Shown: one piece after another, positions 34,408-43,178 of the stretch
Numbering within the stretch: position 1 is the first letter of the stretch
How the letters are laid out: the number at the start of each line of letters is the position of its first letter
Source: Reyranella aquatilis
Lineage (GTDB): Bacteria > Pseudomonadota > Alphaproteobacteria > Reyranellales > Reyranellaceae
Reading direction: 5' to 3'
Length of the DNA stretch: 64,000 nucleotides
NCBI RefSeq assembly: GCF_020880995.1
Contig: NZ_JAJISD010000004.1
Coordinates: 310,001-374,000, forward strand
Notes under the pieces: model-generated
Databases searched by the model: none
Told to the model about the DNA's origin: nothing
The model's input: only the letters and a program-made list of their open reading frames with translations
Made by a program: the position numbers and the translations under genes

Positions 34408-34579
34408 GCTCAATCGCCCTCCTCGATATTCAAACCGGGAGGTGTCGTCGTCTTGCGACGACGGAGGGGTCATGAGTCGCCGTTCGTCCTTCGGCGCTCT
34501 CGGACATCGCAAAACGATGTCCTGACGCTCAGGAGGCCAAGCTTCGCCAAGAGTCTTTCCGCCTCATATTGACCCACTG
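34408..34579. other. Intergenic stretch with two perfect hairpins
   Basis: Two hairpins can be read: CGTCGTC-TTGC-GACGACG (34446-34463) and GGACATCG-CAAAA-CGATGTCC (34502-34522). Neither has a U-tract, so their role as terminators for the transglutaminase operon is uncertain. At its right edge, AGAGTCTTTCCG (34550-34561) is the left arm of a 12-bp inverted repeat around palindromic repeat D. Confidence 0.55.
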
Positions 34580-34727
34580 ACCTCATCCTGAGGAGCGGCC
34601 TCAGGCCGCGTCTCGAAGGATGGGCAACAAACGGGGTGCTCGTTCCCATGCTTCGAGACGCGCTCCCGCGGAGCGCTCCTCAGCATGAGGTTGGTGTCGG
34701 TGATTCCCTCGTACTCGGAAAGACTCT
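34550..34727. repeat. 12-bp terminal inverted repeats bracketing repeat D
   Basis: AGAGTCTTTCCG (34550-34561) and CGGAAAGACTCT (34716-34727) are perfect complements, 178 bp end to end, with palindromic repeat D inside. The right arm runs two bases into the stop codon of the oxaloacetate-decarboxylase-like gene. The same right-arm sequence occurs once more at 9484-9495, beyond repeat C. Confidence 0.7.
34580..34690. repeat. Dispersed palindromic repeat, copy D
   Basis: Well-preserved copy between two convergent genes. ACCTCATCCTGAGGAGC pairs with GCTCCTCAGCATGAGG, and TCTCGAAGGATGGGC pairs with CCCATGCTTCGAGA, with one mismatch in each pair. Its place between converging genes fits a bidirectional termination or DNA-folding role, which is unproven. 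Confidence 0.9.
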
Positions 34728-35583
34728 AGCCCAGGAAGTCCTTCGTCCAGCGCGCGTAGTCGGCGTCGCGCGTGACCTTCTTCATCAGTTCGGGGCTGGC
34801 GACGCCCTGCAGCTTCGACGGCTGCGTGCCCTCGCGTAGCGCCTTCAACGTCTCGTAGGTCGCCTTCACGGCGGCGGCGAAGGGCTGGTGGCCCTGCAGC
34901 GCGATGCGGACGCGGCGCGCACCGAGATAGGCAAGGTCGGTGAGATCGCCCGACACGCCGCCCAGGATGATCGGCAGCTTCGTCGCCTCGGAGATCGCGT
35001 CGAGTTCGGCGCGGGTGCGCACGCCCACGAAGAACAGCGCGTCGACGCCGGCTTCCTCGTAGGCCCGGCCGCGGGCGATCGCATCGTCGAGGCTGGTGAT
35101 GGAAACGGCGCTCGTCCGTCCCGCGATGCAAAGGTCGGGATCCTGCCGCGCCCCGAGTGCCGCCTTCATCTTGCCGACACCCTCGGCGATCGAGATCAGG
35201 CGCGGCGCGGTCGTGCCGTGCGGCGTCGGAAGATCGGTGTCCTCGAGGCTCATGCCGGAGACGCCCGCGGTCTCGAGTTCCTCCACGGTGCGGCGCACGT
35301 TGAGCGCGTTGCCGTAGCCATGGTCGGCATCGACCATCAGCGGCAGGTTGCCCGCCCGGTTGATGCGATAGGCCTGGCCCGCGAATTCGCTCAGGGTGAG
35401 GACGATCAGGTCGGGCGCGCCCAGCACCGTCAGCGAGGCGACCGAGCCCGCGAACATGCCGATCTCGAAGCCGAGATCCTCCGCGATGCGCGCGGAGATC
35501 GGATCGAAGACCGAACCCGGATGAATACAGCGGTCGCCCGCGAGCAGCGCCCGGAAACGCTTCCGGCGATCGGTCCAATGCAT
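34726..35583 (-). CDS. Isocitrate lyase/PEP mutase-superfamily protein, probable oxaloacetate decarboxylase
   Basis: A TIM-barrel protein of 285 residues. MVDADHGYGNALNVRRT supplies the metal-binding Asp, and SGMSLEDTDLPTPHGTT the flexible gate region. The gate lacks the K-K-C-G-H motif of isocitrate lyase. LEDTDLP with PHG is typical of the Pseudomonas-type soluble oxaloacetate decarboxylases; PEP mutase and methylisocitrate lyase are the alternatives. Standing alone, it converges with the transglutaminase operon. The start ATG (35583) lies 200 bp from the divergent oxidase gene. Confidence 0.75.
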   Translation of the reverse strand: MHWTDRRKRFRALLAGDRCIHPGSVFDPISARIAEDLGFEIGMFAGSVASLTVLGAPDLIVLTLSEFAGQAYRINRAGNLPLMVDADHGYGNALNVRRTVEELETAGVSGMSLEDTDLPTPHGTTAPRLISIAEGVGKMKAALGARQDPDLCIAGRTSAVSITSLDDAIARGRAYEEAGVDALFFVGVRTRAELDAISEATKLPIILGGVSGDLTDLAYLGARRVRIALQGHQPFAAAVKATYETLKALREGTQPSKLQGVASPELMKKVTRDADYARWTKDFLG

Positions 35584-35786
35584 GAAGAGTCTCCCCTCGT
35601 TCGCTTCTCCTTAGCAAACGGAAGGGGCGCCCTGCAGCGGCGGATTTCGAAGGGCAAACGAGACCAGGCCTTCCCCTCCCCGGCGGCTGGTTCCCGATGG
35701 CCGGGATGGTATTGTTTCTTCGGGGTTTTCCTCGGGCCGGGAGCTGGGCCCCGCCCGACAGGCACACTCGTTCGAAGAGGTCGATC

Positions 35787-36986
35787 ATGGATACGCTCAT
35801 CCTGTCCGCCGCGGATCTTGCCGGCGACCCGGCCGTGGTCTCCCGGGCCGAGGCCCTGCGGCCGGCCGTGGAAGCCGCTTCGAACGAGATCGAGGAGACC
35901 CGCCGGCTGCCGCCGGCGCTGCTCGACGGGCTCCATGAGGCGCGGCTGTTCCGCCTGCTGCTGCCGCGCTCGTCGGACGGGATCGAGACCGATCCCATCA
36001 CCTTCTTCCACGTGATCGAGACGATCGCCCGCGGCGACGCCTCGACCGCCTGGTGCCTCAGCCAGGCCGGCGGCTGCGCCATGTCGGCGGCCTATCTCGA
36101 CCTGCCGGTCGCCCGTTCGATCTTCGGCGACGATCCGCGCGCCGTGCTGGCCTGGGGCCCCGGCCCCAAGGTCAAGGCCGTCGAGTGCGAGGGTGGATAC
36201 AGGGTGACCGGCGTGTGGGCCTTCGCGTCCGGCGGCCGCCATGCGACGTGGCTGGGCGCGCACTGCCCGATCTTCCAGGCCGACGGCTCGCCGCGTCTCG
36301 ACGCCAACGGCCGCCAGCAGGAACGCACGATGCTGGTGCGCACCGGCGACGTGCAATGGACCGACATCTGGAACACGGTTGGCCTGCGCGGCACGGCCAG
36401 CGACCAGTTCGCCCTCACCGACTTCTTCGTGCGCGCCGATCATTCGATCACCCGCGAATTCGACCGCGAGTGCCGCGAGAGCGGACCGCTCTACCGGATG
36501 GGCGCCGGCACCTGTTACCAGGTGGGCTTCGCGGGCGTGGCCTGCGGCATCGCCCGCGGCGCGCTCGACTGTTTCCTCGACGTCGCGCGCAACAAGGTGC
36601 CACGCGGCCACAAGAGCCCGATCCGCGACAACGCCGTGGTGCAGTCGAACCTTGCCCAGGCCGAGGTCAACCTCCGGTCGGCGCGCGCCTTTCTGCTGCA
36701 GTCGATGGCCGGCATCTGGAAGGATCTCTCGGCCGGCAACACGATCACCGTCGAACAGCGCATCACGATCCGCATGGCCGCGACCAACGCCATCCACAAG
36801 GCCAAGGACGCCGTCGACTTCGCCTACAACGCGGCGGGCGCCACGGCGATCTTCGAGAACCATCCGCTGGAGCGCCGCTTCCGCGACATCCACACCGTGA
36901 CCCAGCAGCTGCAGGGCCGGCTTTCCCATTTCGAAACGGTCGGCGCCTGGATGATGGGTGCCGATGCCGATCTCACGTTCGTCTGA
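35787..36986 (+). CDS. Acyl-CoA dehydrogenase-fold flavin-dependent monooxygenase or oxidase
   Basis: A 399-residue protein of the acyl-CoA-dehydrogenase fold, of the HpaC-partnered monooxygenase/hydroxylase type (HsaA, DszC-like). ARGDASTAWCLSQAGG and VTGVWAFASGGRHATWLGAH are its flavin/substrate strands, and WNTVGLRGTASDQFALTDFF the middle beta domain. The catalytic glutamate of true acyl-CoA dehydrogenases is not evident. No flavin reductase gene lies beside it. The ATG follows GAAGAGG. It is followed 16 bases later by a VOC gene, suggesting a small catabolic operon. Confidence 0.75.
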   Translation: MDTLILSAADLAGDPAVVSRAEALRPAVEAASNEIEETRRLPPALLDGLHEARLFRLLLPRSSDGIETDPITFFHVIETIARGDASTAWCLSQAGGCAMSAAYLDLPVARSIFGDDPRAVLAWGPGPKVKAVECEGGYRVTGVWAFASGGRHATWLGAHCPIFQADGSPRLDANGRQQERTMLVRTGDVQWTDIWNTVGLRGTASDQFALTDFFVRADHSITREFDRECRESGPLYRMGAGTCYQVGFAGVACGIARGALDCFLDVARNKVPRGHKSPIRDNAVVQSNLAQAEVNLRSARAFLLQSMAGIWKDLSAGNTITVEQRITIRMAATNAIHKAKDAVDFAYNAAGATAIFENHPLERRFRDIHTVTQQLQGRLSHFETVGAWMMGADADLTFV

Positions 36987-37002
36987 CCACACGGAGACAG
37001 CC

Positions 37003-37428
37003 ATGCCGCTTGGCCCCCTTCAGCACTACACGATCGAGCCGTCGGATCTCGAAGCCACCAAGAATTTCTATTGCGACGTGCTGGGTCTCGAGAACGGCGA
37101 CCGGCCGCCGCTCGGCTTCCCCGGCTACTGGCTTTATTCCGGCGGCGTGGCCACCGTGCATCTGCTGGGCGAGCGCAAGCCGCGCGAGGGCATCGTGGTG
37201 CGCGGCACCGAGAAGAAGTTCGAGGATACCGGCCGCTTCGACCACATCGCCTTCGCGGCCAGCGACCTGCCGGGCGTGCGCAAGCGCCTGCAGTCGAAGA
37301 ACGTGAAGTTCCGCGAGCAGATCGTGCCGCGCACCGGCGCGGCGCAGATCTTCCTCTACGATCCCGACGGCGTCGGCGTGGAACTGAACTTCCCGGCGGA
37401 AGAGGTCCAGGCGGAAGCCAGGACCTAG
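37003..37428 (+). CDS. VOC (glyoxalase/bleomycin resistance/dioxygenase) family protein
   Basis: The 141-residue protein has two beta-alpha-beta-beta-beta modules. The first begins LQHYTIEPSDLEATKNFYCD, and the second has FDHIAFAASDLPGVRKRL and IFLYDPDGVGVELNFP, with the metal-ligand candidates His8, His-77-like (DHIAF) and Glu (GVELNFP). It could be a dioxygenase, glyoxalase or isomerase. The previous gene ends 16 bases upstream, GGAG precedes the start, and the next gene overlaps the stop by one base (TAGTG). Confidence 0.82.
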   Translation: MPLGPLQHYTIEPSDLEATKNFYCDVLGLENGDRPPLGFPGYWLYSGGVATVHLLGERKPREGIVVRGTEKKFEDTGRFDHIAFAASDLPGVRKRLQSKNVKFREQIVPRTGAAQIFLYDPDGVGVELNFPAEEVQAEART

Positions 37429-39311
37429 TGCTCCTCACCTTCGAGATCGAAAAGGTCGAGCCGCTCGCCGACGGCGCGCCGTTCGGCGACGCGGGCGCCT
37501 ATGAGCGCGTCATCGCCACCGCCCGCGGCGAGGTCGATCCGGCGTCGCCCGCCAACCGCGGCATCGCCCTGATCGACAAGGCGCCGCGCAATGCCGCCGG
37601 GAGGGTCGAGTACGCCACCATCGTCTTCATCCTGCGCCCGAAGGATTCTGCACGCGGCAACGGGCGTATCCTCTACGAAGTGAACAATCGCGGCCGCAAG
37701 ATGCTGTTCGGCAACATCGCCGACGGCCCGCAGGGCGTGAACGATCCGAAGACCCTGGCCGATCTCGGCAACGCCTTCCCGCTGCGCCGCGGCTACACGA
37801 TCGTGTGGTCGGGCTGGGACCCGGATGCGCCCCGCGCCAACATGGGCCTCGCCCTCACGGCACCGGTCGCGACCGACAACGGCCAGCCGATCGTGCAGAC
37901 GGTTCGCGAGGAATGGGTCTCGGGCACGCGCGTCGGCATTCTCGAGACCTTCAAGCTGTCGCACGAGGCCGCGACGCTGGAGCAGCCGCGCGCCCGCCTC
38001 ACCGTGCGCGAGCGCGCCGACGACGAGCCGCGCGAACTGCCGCTGAACCAGTGGTCGTTCGTCGATTCGCGCTCGATCCGGCTGCGCGAGGGCACGCAGG
38101 CGAAGCCCGGCTTCCTCTACGAATTCCATTACGAGGCGAAGAACCCGAAGGTGCAGGGCCTGGGCTTCGCGGCCACGCGCGACGTGGTGAGCTGGCTGCG
38201 CCACGCACCCGACGCGGTGAAGGCCACTGGCGGGCCCATCACCCATGCGCTGGCCATCGGCTTCTCCCAGGCCGGGCGTTACCTGCGCAACCACATCTCC
38301 GAAGGCTTCAACCGCGACGAACAGGGCCGCCGCGTGTTCGACGGCATCCACAGCCACATCGCGGGTGTCGGCCGGGTGTTCTTCAACACGCCGTTCGCCC
38401 AGCCGGCGCGCACCAACACCCAACACGAGGATCACGGTTTCCCGGAGAACGAGTTTCCGTTCTCGACGGCGACGCTCGACGATCCGCTGACCGGCCGGAG
38501 CGGCTCGCTGTTCCGCGGCGACGGCAGCGATCCGCTGCTGATCGAGACCAACACCTCGACCGAGTACTGGCAGAAGGGCGCCTCGCTCCTGCATACCGAT
38601 CCGCTCGGCACCAGGGACGTGGCCCTGCCGGAGAATTCGCGGGTCTACATGATCGCCGGCACGCAGCATGGCGGCCGCGCCGGGGCGACGACCGATCCCG
38701 GCCCCAACATCAATCCGCGCAACCCGCACAATCCGATGCCCGCGATCCGCGCCCTGCTGGTCGCGCTCGACGAATGGGTCGTGTCGGGCAAGGCGCCGCC
38801 GCCCAGCCGGGTGCCGACGCTCGCCGCCGGCACGCTGGTCGAGCCGGACAGGACCGGCTTTCCCGCGGTGCCGGGCGCCGCGATCGTGCGCACCACCAAC
38901 GCCGTGTCGCCGCCGGGCGACTGGGTGAAGCCGGTGGCGTCCGCCAAGGTCTATCGCACGCTGGTCTGCAAGGTCGACGGCGACGGCAACGAGGTCGCGG
39001 GCATCCGCCTGCCCGACATCGCCGTGCCGCTCGCCACCTATACCGGCTGGAACGAGTACAAGCCGCCTTATCCAAAGGGCGAGATTGCCGACCGCGATGG
39101 CAGCTGCCTGCCGCTGCCGCTCGACAAGGCGGCCCGCGAAGCCGCGGGCGATCCGCGCCCGTCGATCGCCGAGCGCTACAGGGACGGCGCCGACTATGTC
39201 GCCAAGGTCCAGGCCGTCGTCACCGCATTGATGGCCGACCGGCTGCTGCTGGCCGAAGACGCCGAACGCTATCTCGACCGCGCGCGCAGAGAGCCGCGCG
39301 TCGCGCCTTAA
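37428..39311 (+). CDS. Alpha/beta-hydrolase domain protein (Abhydrolase_10-like)
   Basis: A 627-residue protein without a clear signal peptide. The nucleophile elbow appears as ALAIGFSQAGRYLRNHISEG (G-F-S-Q-A), and the C-terminal part holds RDGSCLPLPLDKAAREA. Such large hydrolases of the Abhydrolase_10 group are uncharacterised; some annotate as 6-O-methylguanine or esterase-like by mistake. Its GTG start shares a base with the stop of the VOC gene, so it is translationally coupled. Hydrolysis of an ester or lactone in the pathway of the upstream oxidase is a plausible role. Confidence 0.75.
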   Translation: MLLTFEIEKVEPLADGAPFGDAGAYERVIATARGEVDPASPANRGIALIDKAPRNAAGRVEYATIVFILRPKDSARGNGRILYEVNNRGRKMLFGNIADGPQGVNDPKTLADLGNAFPLRRGYTIVWSGWDPDAPRANMGLALTAPVATDNGQPIVQTVREEWVSGTRVGILETFKLSHEAATLEQPRARLTVRERADDEPRELPLNQWSFVDSRSIRLREGTQAKPGFLYEFHYEAKNPKVQGLGFAATRDVVSWLRHAPDAVKATGGPITHALAIGFSQAGRYLRNHISEGFNRDEQGRRVFDGIHSHIAGVGRVFFNTPFAQPARTNTQHEDHGFPENEFPFSTATLDDPLTGRSGSLFRGDGSDPLLIETNTSTEYWQKGASLLHTDPLGTRDVALPENSRVYMIAGTQHGGRAGATTDPGPNINPRNPHNPMPAIRALLVALDEWVVSGKAPPPSRVPTLAAGTLVEPDRTGFPAVPGAAIVRTTNAVSPPGDWVKPVASAKVYRTLVCKVDGDGNEVAGIRLPDIAVPLATYTGWNEYKPPYPKGEIADRDGSCLPLPLDKAAREAAGDPRPSIAERYRDGADYVAKVQAVVTALMADRLLLAEDAERYLDRARREPRVAP

Positions 39312-39336
39312 CGAACAGCTTTCAAGGGAGATCAGA

Positions 39337-40401
39337 ATGGGCAAGAGAATCGCAGTCGTGGGCGTGGGCGCCCTGGGCGGCTATGTCGGCGGCTACCTGG
39401 CGCATGCGGGCCACGACGTCACCCTGATCGACTTCTGGCCCGAGAACATCGAGATCATCCGCAAGCGCGGCCTCGAGCTCGACGGCGTGACGCCGGAAGA
39501 GAAGTTCACCGTCACCAAGGCCAAGACCATGCATCTCACCGAGATGCAGGACCTCTCGCGCCAGAAGCCGATCGACATCGCCTTCGTCGCGATGAAGTCC
39601 TACGACACCGAATGGGCCACCGCGCTGATCAAGCAGTATCTGGCGCCGGACGGCTATGTCGTGTCGCTGCAGAACTGCCTGAACGAGGAGCGCATCGCGG
39701 GCGTCGTCGGCTGGGGCAAGACCGTCGGCATGGTCGCCTCGCTGATCTCGGTCGACATGTACGAGGCCGGCAAGATCCGCCGCACCGTCTCCAAGGGCGG
39801 CGACAAGCACACCGTGTTCCGCGTCGGCGAGGTCCATGGCCGCATCACCAAGCGCGTCGAGGAACTGCGCGAGATGGTCGGTATGATCGACAGCGCCAAG
39901 ACCACGACCAACCTGTGGGGCGAGCGCTGGTCCAAGCTCTGCCAGAACGGCATGAAGAACGGCGTCTCCGCCGCCACCGGCATGACCGGCATCGACTGCG
40001 ACCGCAACGACGCGGTGCGCCGCTTCTCGATCAAGCTGGGCGGCGAGGCAGTGCGCGTCGGCCAGGCGCTGGGCTATCACATCGAGAAGATCGGCAAGTT
40101 CGAGCCGGAGCTGCTGGCCCGCGCCTCCGAGGGCGACACGGCCGCACTCGACGAGGTCGAGGCGCTCCTGCGGCCGGGGTCGAACACCAATCCCAATCCG
40201 CGTGCCGACATCCAGCGTCCCTCGATGGCGCAGGACATCATCAAGGGCCGCCGCACCGAGATCGAGTTCATGAACGGCTACATCGCCGAGCGCGGCAACT
40301 ATATCGGCGTCAAGGCGCCGACCCATGCCAAGCTCACCGAGATCGTGAAGAAGGTCGAGCGCAAGGAGCTCACGCCGTCGGCCGCCTTGCTGGGTGGGTG
40401 A
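39337..40401 (+). CDS. Ketopantoate reductase-like oxidoreductase
   Basis: Protein of 354 residues with the N-terminal NADP motif VVGVGALGGYVGGYLAHAG and a C-terminal ApbA/PanE domain. The catalytic lysine of the family is expected in WSKLCQNGMKNGVSAATGM (N-terminal of helix), and QDIIKGRRTEIEFMNGYI holds the conserved S/D-E substrate site. True PanE makes pantoate for CoA, but paralogs in catabolic clusters reduce other 2-keto acids; the neighbours favour a paralog here. GGGAG precedes the start and a strong hairpin follows the stop. Confidence 0.8.
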   Translation: MGKRIAVVGVGALGGYVGGYLAHAGHDVTLIDFWPENIEIIRKRGLELDGVTPEEKFTVTKAKTMHLTEMQDLSRQKPIDIAFVAMKSYDTEWATALIKQYLAPDGYVVSLQNCLNEERIAGVVGWGKTVGMVASLISVDMYEAGKIRRTVSKGGDKHTVFRVGEVHGRITKRVEELREMVGMIDSAKTTTNLWGERWSKLCQNGMKNGVSAATGMTGIDCDRNDAVRRFSIKLGGEAVRVGQALGYHIEKIGKFEPELLARASEGDTAALDEVEALLRPGSNTNPNPRADIQRPSMAQDIIKGRRTEIEFMNGYIAERGNYIGVKAPTHAKLTEIVKKVERKELTPSAALLGG

Positions 40402-40416
40402 TTTTACTCCGTCCGT

Positions 40417-40442
40417 CGGAGCAGATGAGAAAATCTGCTCCG
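40417..40442 (+). terminator. Hairpin after the ketopantoate reductase-like gene
   Basis: CGGAGCAGAT (40417-40426) and ATCTGCTCCG (40433-40442) form a perfect 10-bp stem with a 6-base loop, 16 bases after the stop. The U-tract is poor. ATCTGCTC occurs again at 40463-40470, so the arms may also serve as a binding site for the operon that follows. Confidence 0.5.
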
Positions 40443-40578
40443 CCGGGCTGTAAATTTTGACAATCTGCTCTGTGTAATTGCCAGACCCGCGCGGCCATAT
40501 AGCTGGTCCGCACGGCGAGACTCGGCCCAGATTCTGCATGGCTCCTCCTGTGCCTCTTTAAGGCTCGAGGGGGTTTTC

Positions 40579-42219
40579 GTGATTCAGGTGAAGTACCAGC
40601 GTTTCCTGGCCGGCGCGTTCGCGTCGCTGGCCTCCGTTGCGATCCTGGCCGGAGGCGCGGCCGCGCAGGCGCCGGTCACCAAGGGCGGGACGCTGATCTA
40701 TCTCGAGCAGCAGGCGCACACGAACCTCTACCCGCCCGCCGGCGGCTTCTACCCGAACGGCGGCATTCTCAACCAGATCACCGACAAGCTGACCTACCAG
40801 AATCCCAAGACGCTCGAGATCGAGCCGTGGATCGCCGAGAGCTGGACGGTCAACGCCGATGCCACGGAATACACGTTCAAGATTCGCCCCGGCGTCACCT
40901 TCTCCGACGGCACGCCGCTCGATGCGGCGGCCGTGGCCAAGAACTTCGACACCTACGGTCTCGGCAACAAGGAGCTGAAGCAGCCGGTCTCCGAGGTCAT
41001 CACCAACTACAAGGGCAGCGAGGTGATCGATCCGCTGACCGTCAAGTTCACCTTCACCAAGCCCTCCGTCGGCTTCCTGCAGGGCACATCCGTGATCGGC
41101 TCCGGCCTCGTCTCGCTGAAGACGCTGGCCCTGCCCTTCGATGCGCTGGGCGATGCCACCAAGATCATCGGCTCCGGCCCGTTCGTCGTGAAGAGCGAGG
41201 TGCTCGGCCGCGAGCTCGTGATGGAGGCACGCAAGGACTACAAATGGGGCCCGGCCAAGCTCGCCCACCAGGGCCGCGCCAATCTCGACGGCATCAAGTA
41301 CGTCGTGACGCCCGAGGACAGCGTCCGCATCGGCGCGCTGCTGGCGGGCCAGGCCCATGTCATCCGCCAGGTCCAGGCCTATGACGAGAAGCAGGTCCAG
41401 TCGAAGGGCTTCATCGTCTACGCCGCGCCGACCCGCGGCGTGAACAACACCGTCGTGTTCCGGCCCGACAATGCGCTCGTCTCCGACGTTCGCGTCCGCA
41501 AGGCGCTGCTGCACGCGACCAACGCGAAGGAGATCGTGGCCACGCTGTTCTCCGCCAACTATCCGCAGGCCAAGTCGATCATCGCCTCGACCGCGCAGGG
41601 CTATGTCGACCAGTCGGCCAAGCTCGCCTACGACCCGGCGCTGGCGGCGAAGCTGCTCGACGAGGCCGGCTGGACGATGGGACCGAAGGGCCTGCGCCAG
41701 AAGGACGGCAAGGAACTGATCCTCTCGGCCTACGAATCGCCGCCGCAGCCGCAGAACAAGGAGACGCTGCAGCTGGTGGCGCAGCAATGGGCCAAGGTCG
41801 GCGTGAAGCTGAACGTGCTGGCGGGCGACGCCGGCAGCCGCGTCGCCGACAGCCTCGACCCGATGAAGACTCCCGTCGCGCCGGCGATGGTCGGCCGCGC
41901 CGATCCCGACGTGATCCGCAGCCAGTACTATCCGACGACGCGCAACGTTCTGCTGCAGAAGGGCGGCGTCAGCCAGAAGGTCCAGAGCTTCGTCGACGAG
42001 AAGCTGAACGGTCTGCTGGAGGAGATCGCGGCGGCCACGGACCCGGTCAAGCGCATCGCGCTGGTCGGCGAGGTGCAGGCCTACGTGATCGACCAGGCCT
42101 ACACGATCCCGATCTTCGAGGAGCCGCAGGCCTTCGCCGCCTCGCCGAAGGTCAAGGACTTCACCTTCGAGGCGGTGGGACGCCCGAGCTTCTACGCGAC
42201 CTGGATCGCGCCGAAGTAG
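40579..42219 (+). CDS. ABC transporter substrate-binding protein (SBP family 5, KPN_01854-like)
   Basis: This 546-residue periplasmic protein begins with a signal peptide (MIQVKYQRFLAGAFASLASV, then AILAGGAAAQAP). The SBP_bac_5 fold is visible as WIAESWTVNADATEYTFKIR and KVGVKLNVLAGDAGSRVADS. The genes behind it (two permeases, fused ATPases, luciferase-like monooxygenase, CMD protein and Avi_7169-type protein) match a known but uncharacterised cassette. The ligand is unknown; oligopeptides are the general family ligand. GTG start at 40579, 177 bp after the previous gene. Confidence 0.85.
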   Translation: MIQVKYQRFLAGAFASLASVAILAGGAAAQAPVTKGGTLIYLEQQAHTNLYPPAGGFYPNGGILNQITDKLTYQNPKTLEIEPWIAESWTVNADATEYTFKIRPGVTFSDGTPLDAAAVAKNFDTYGLGNKELKQPVSEVITNYKGSEVIDPLTVKFTFTKPSVGFLQGTSVIGSGLVSLKTLALPFDALGDATKIIGSGPFVVKSEVLGRELVMEARKDYKWGPAKLAHQGRANLDGIKYVVTPEDSVRIGALLAGQAHVIRQVQAYDEKQVQSKGFIVYAAPTRGVNNTVVFRPDNALVSDVRVRKALLHATNAKEIVATLFSANYPQAKSIIASTAQGYVDQSAKLAYDPALAAKLLDEAGWTMGPKGLRQKDGKELILSAYESPPQPQNKETLQLVAQQWAKVGVKLNVLAGDAGSRVADSLDPMKTPVAPAMVGRADPDVIRSQYYPTTRNVLLQKGGVSQKVQSFVDEKLNGLLEEIAAATDPVKRIALVGEVQAYVIDQAYTIPIFEEPQAFAASPKVKDFTFEAVGRPSFYATWIAPK

Positions 42220-42233
42220 GCGCGGGGCGGATC

Positions 42234-43178
42234 GTGGCGCGTTATCTCCTGGGCCGGGTGGGGCAGGCCCTCGCCGTGCTGGCGCTCACCTTCACCGCGG
42301 CCTTCCTGCTGCTGCAGGTGCTGCCGGGCGATGCGATCATGATCAAGTTCATGAGCCCCGACATGGGTCTCACGGCCGATCAGATCGCGGAGATCCGCGC
42401 CTCCTACGGCGCCGACCGGCCGCTGTGGGAACGCTACCTGACGACCGTCGGCAACTTCCTCACCGGCAATTTCGGCATCTCGATCCAGGCCGGCGTGCCG
42501 GTGAGCCAGCAGCTCGCCACCAACCTGCCGCCGACCCTGCTGCTGGCCTCGCTCGCCTTCACCGCGGCGCTGGTGCTGACGATCATCCTCGCCGCCCTGT
42601 CGAACATGGTCGGCATGGAATGGCTGCGGGCCGGACTGCAGTCCCTGCCCTCGCTGTTCATTTCGGTGCCGGTCTTCTGGCTCGGCATCATGCTGATCCA
42701 GATCTTCTCCTTCCAGCTCGGCCTCGTCTCGGTCATCAGCCCCGGCCCGGTCGAGCGGCTGGTCCTGCCCGTCCTGACGCTCGCCATCCCGATCTCCGCG
42801 CCGCTGGCGCAGATCCTGATGCGCAACATCGACCAGGTGCTGGCGCAACCCTTCGTCGCCGTCGCGCGTGCCAAGGGCGCGTCGCGCAACTGGGTCCTCT
42901 GGAAGCATGTGGCGCGCAACGCCATCATGCCGACGCTCACCATCGCGGGCGTCCTGTTCGGCGAACTGCTGGCGGGCGCCGTCGTCACCGAAGCGGTGTT
43001 CGGCCTGAGCGGCCTCGGCGGCCTCACCTATCAGGCGGTCGGCAATCACGACACGGCGGTTCTCCAGGCGATCGTCGTGATCTCGGCCTTCGCCTTCGTC
43101 ACCATCAACCTGATCGTCGACCTGCTCTATCCGGTGCTCGATCCCCGGCTCGGCACGAAGGGGGGAGCGCTGTCATGA
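42234..43178 (+). CDS. ABC transporter permease (DppB-like)
   Basis: Permease of 314 residues with six predicted membrane segments and the EAA loop around PFVAVARAKGASRNWVLWKH, which docks to the ATPase. The N-terminus RYLLGRVGQALAVLAL is typical of DppB/OppB. The GTG start lies 14 bases after the binding-protein stop. Its stop overlaps the next ATG (ATGA). Confidence 0.88.
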   Translation: MARYLLGRVGQALAVLALTFTAAFLLLQVLPGDAIMIKFMSPDMGLTADQIAEIRASYGADRPLWERYLTTVGNFLTGNFGISIQAGVPVSQQLATNLPPTLLLASLAFTAALVLTIILAALSNMVGMEWLRAGLQSLPSLFISVPVFWLGIMLIQIFSFQLGLVSVISPGPVERLVLPVLTLAIPISAPLAQILMRNIDQVLAQPFVAVARAKGASRNWVLWKHVARNAIMPTLTIAGVLFGELLAGAVVTEAVFGLSGLGGLTYQAVGNHDTAVLQAIVVISAFAFVTINLIVDLLYPVLDPRLGTKGGALS

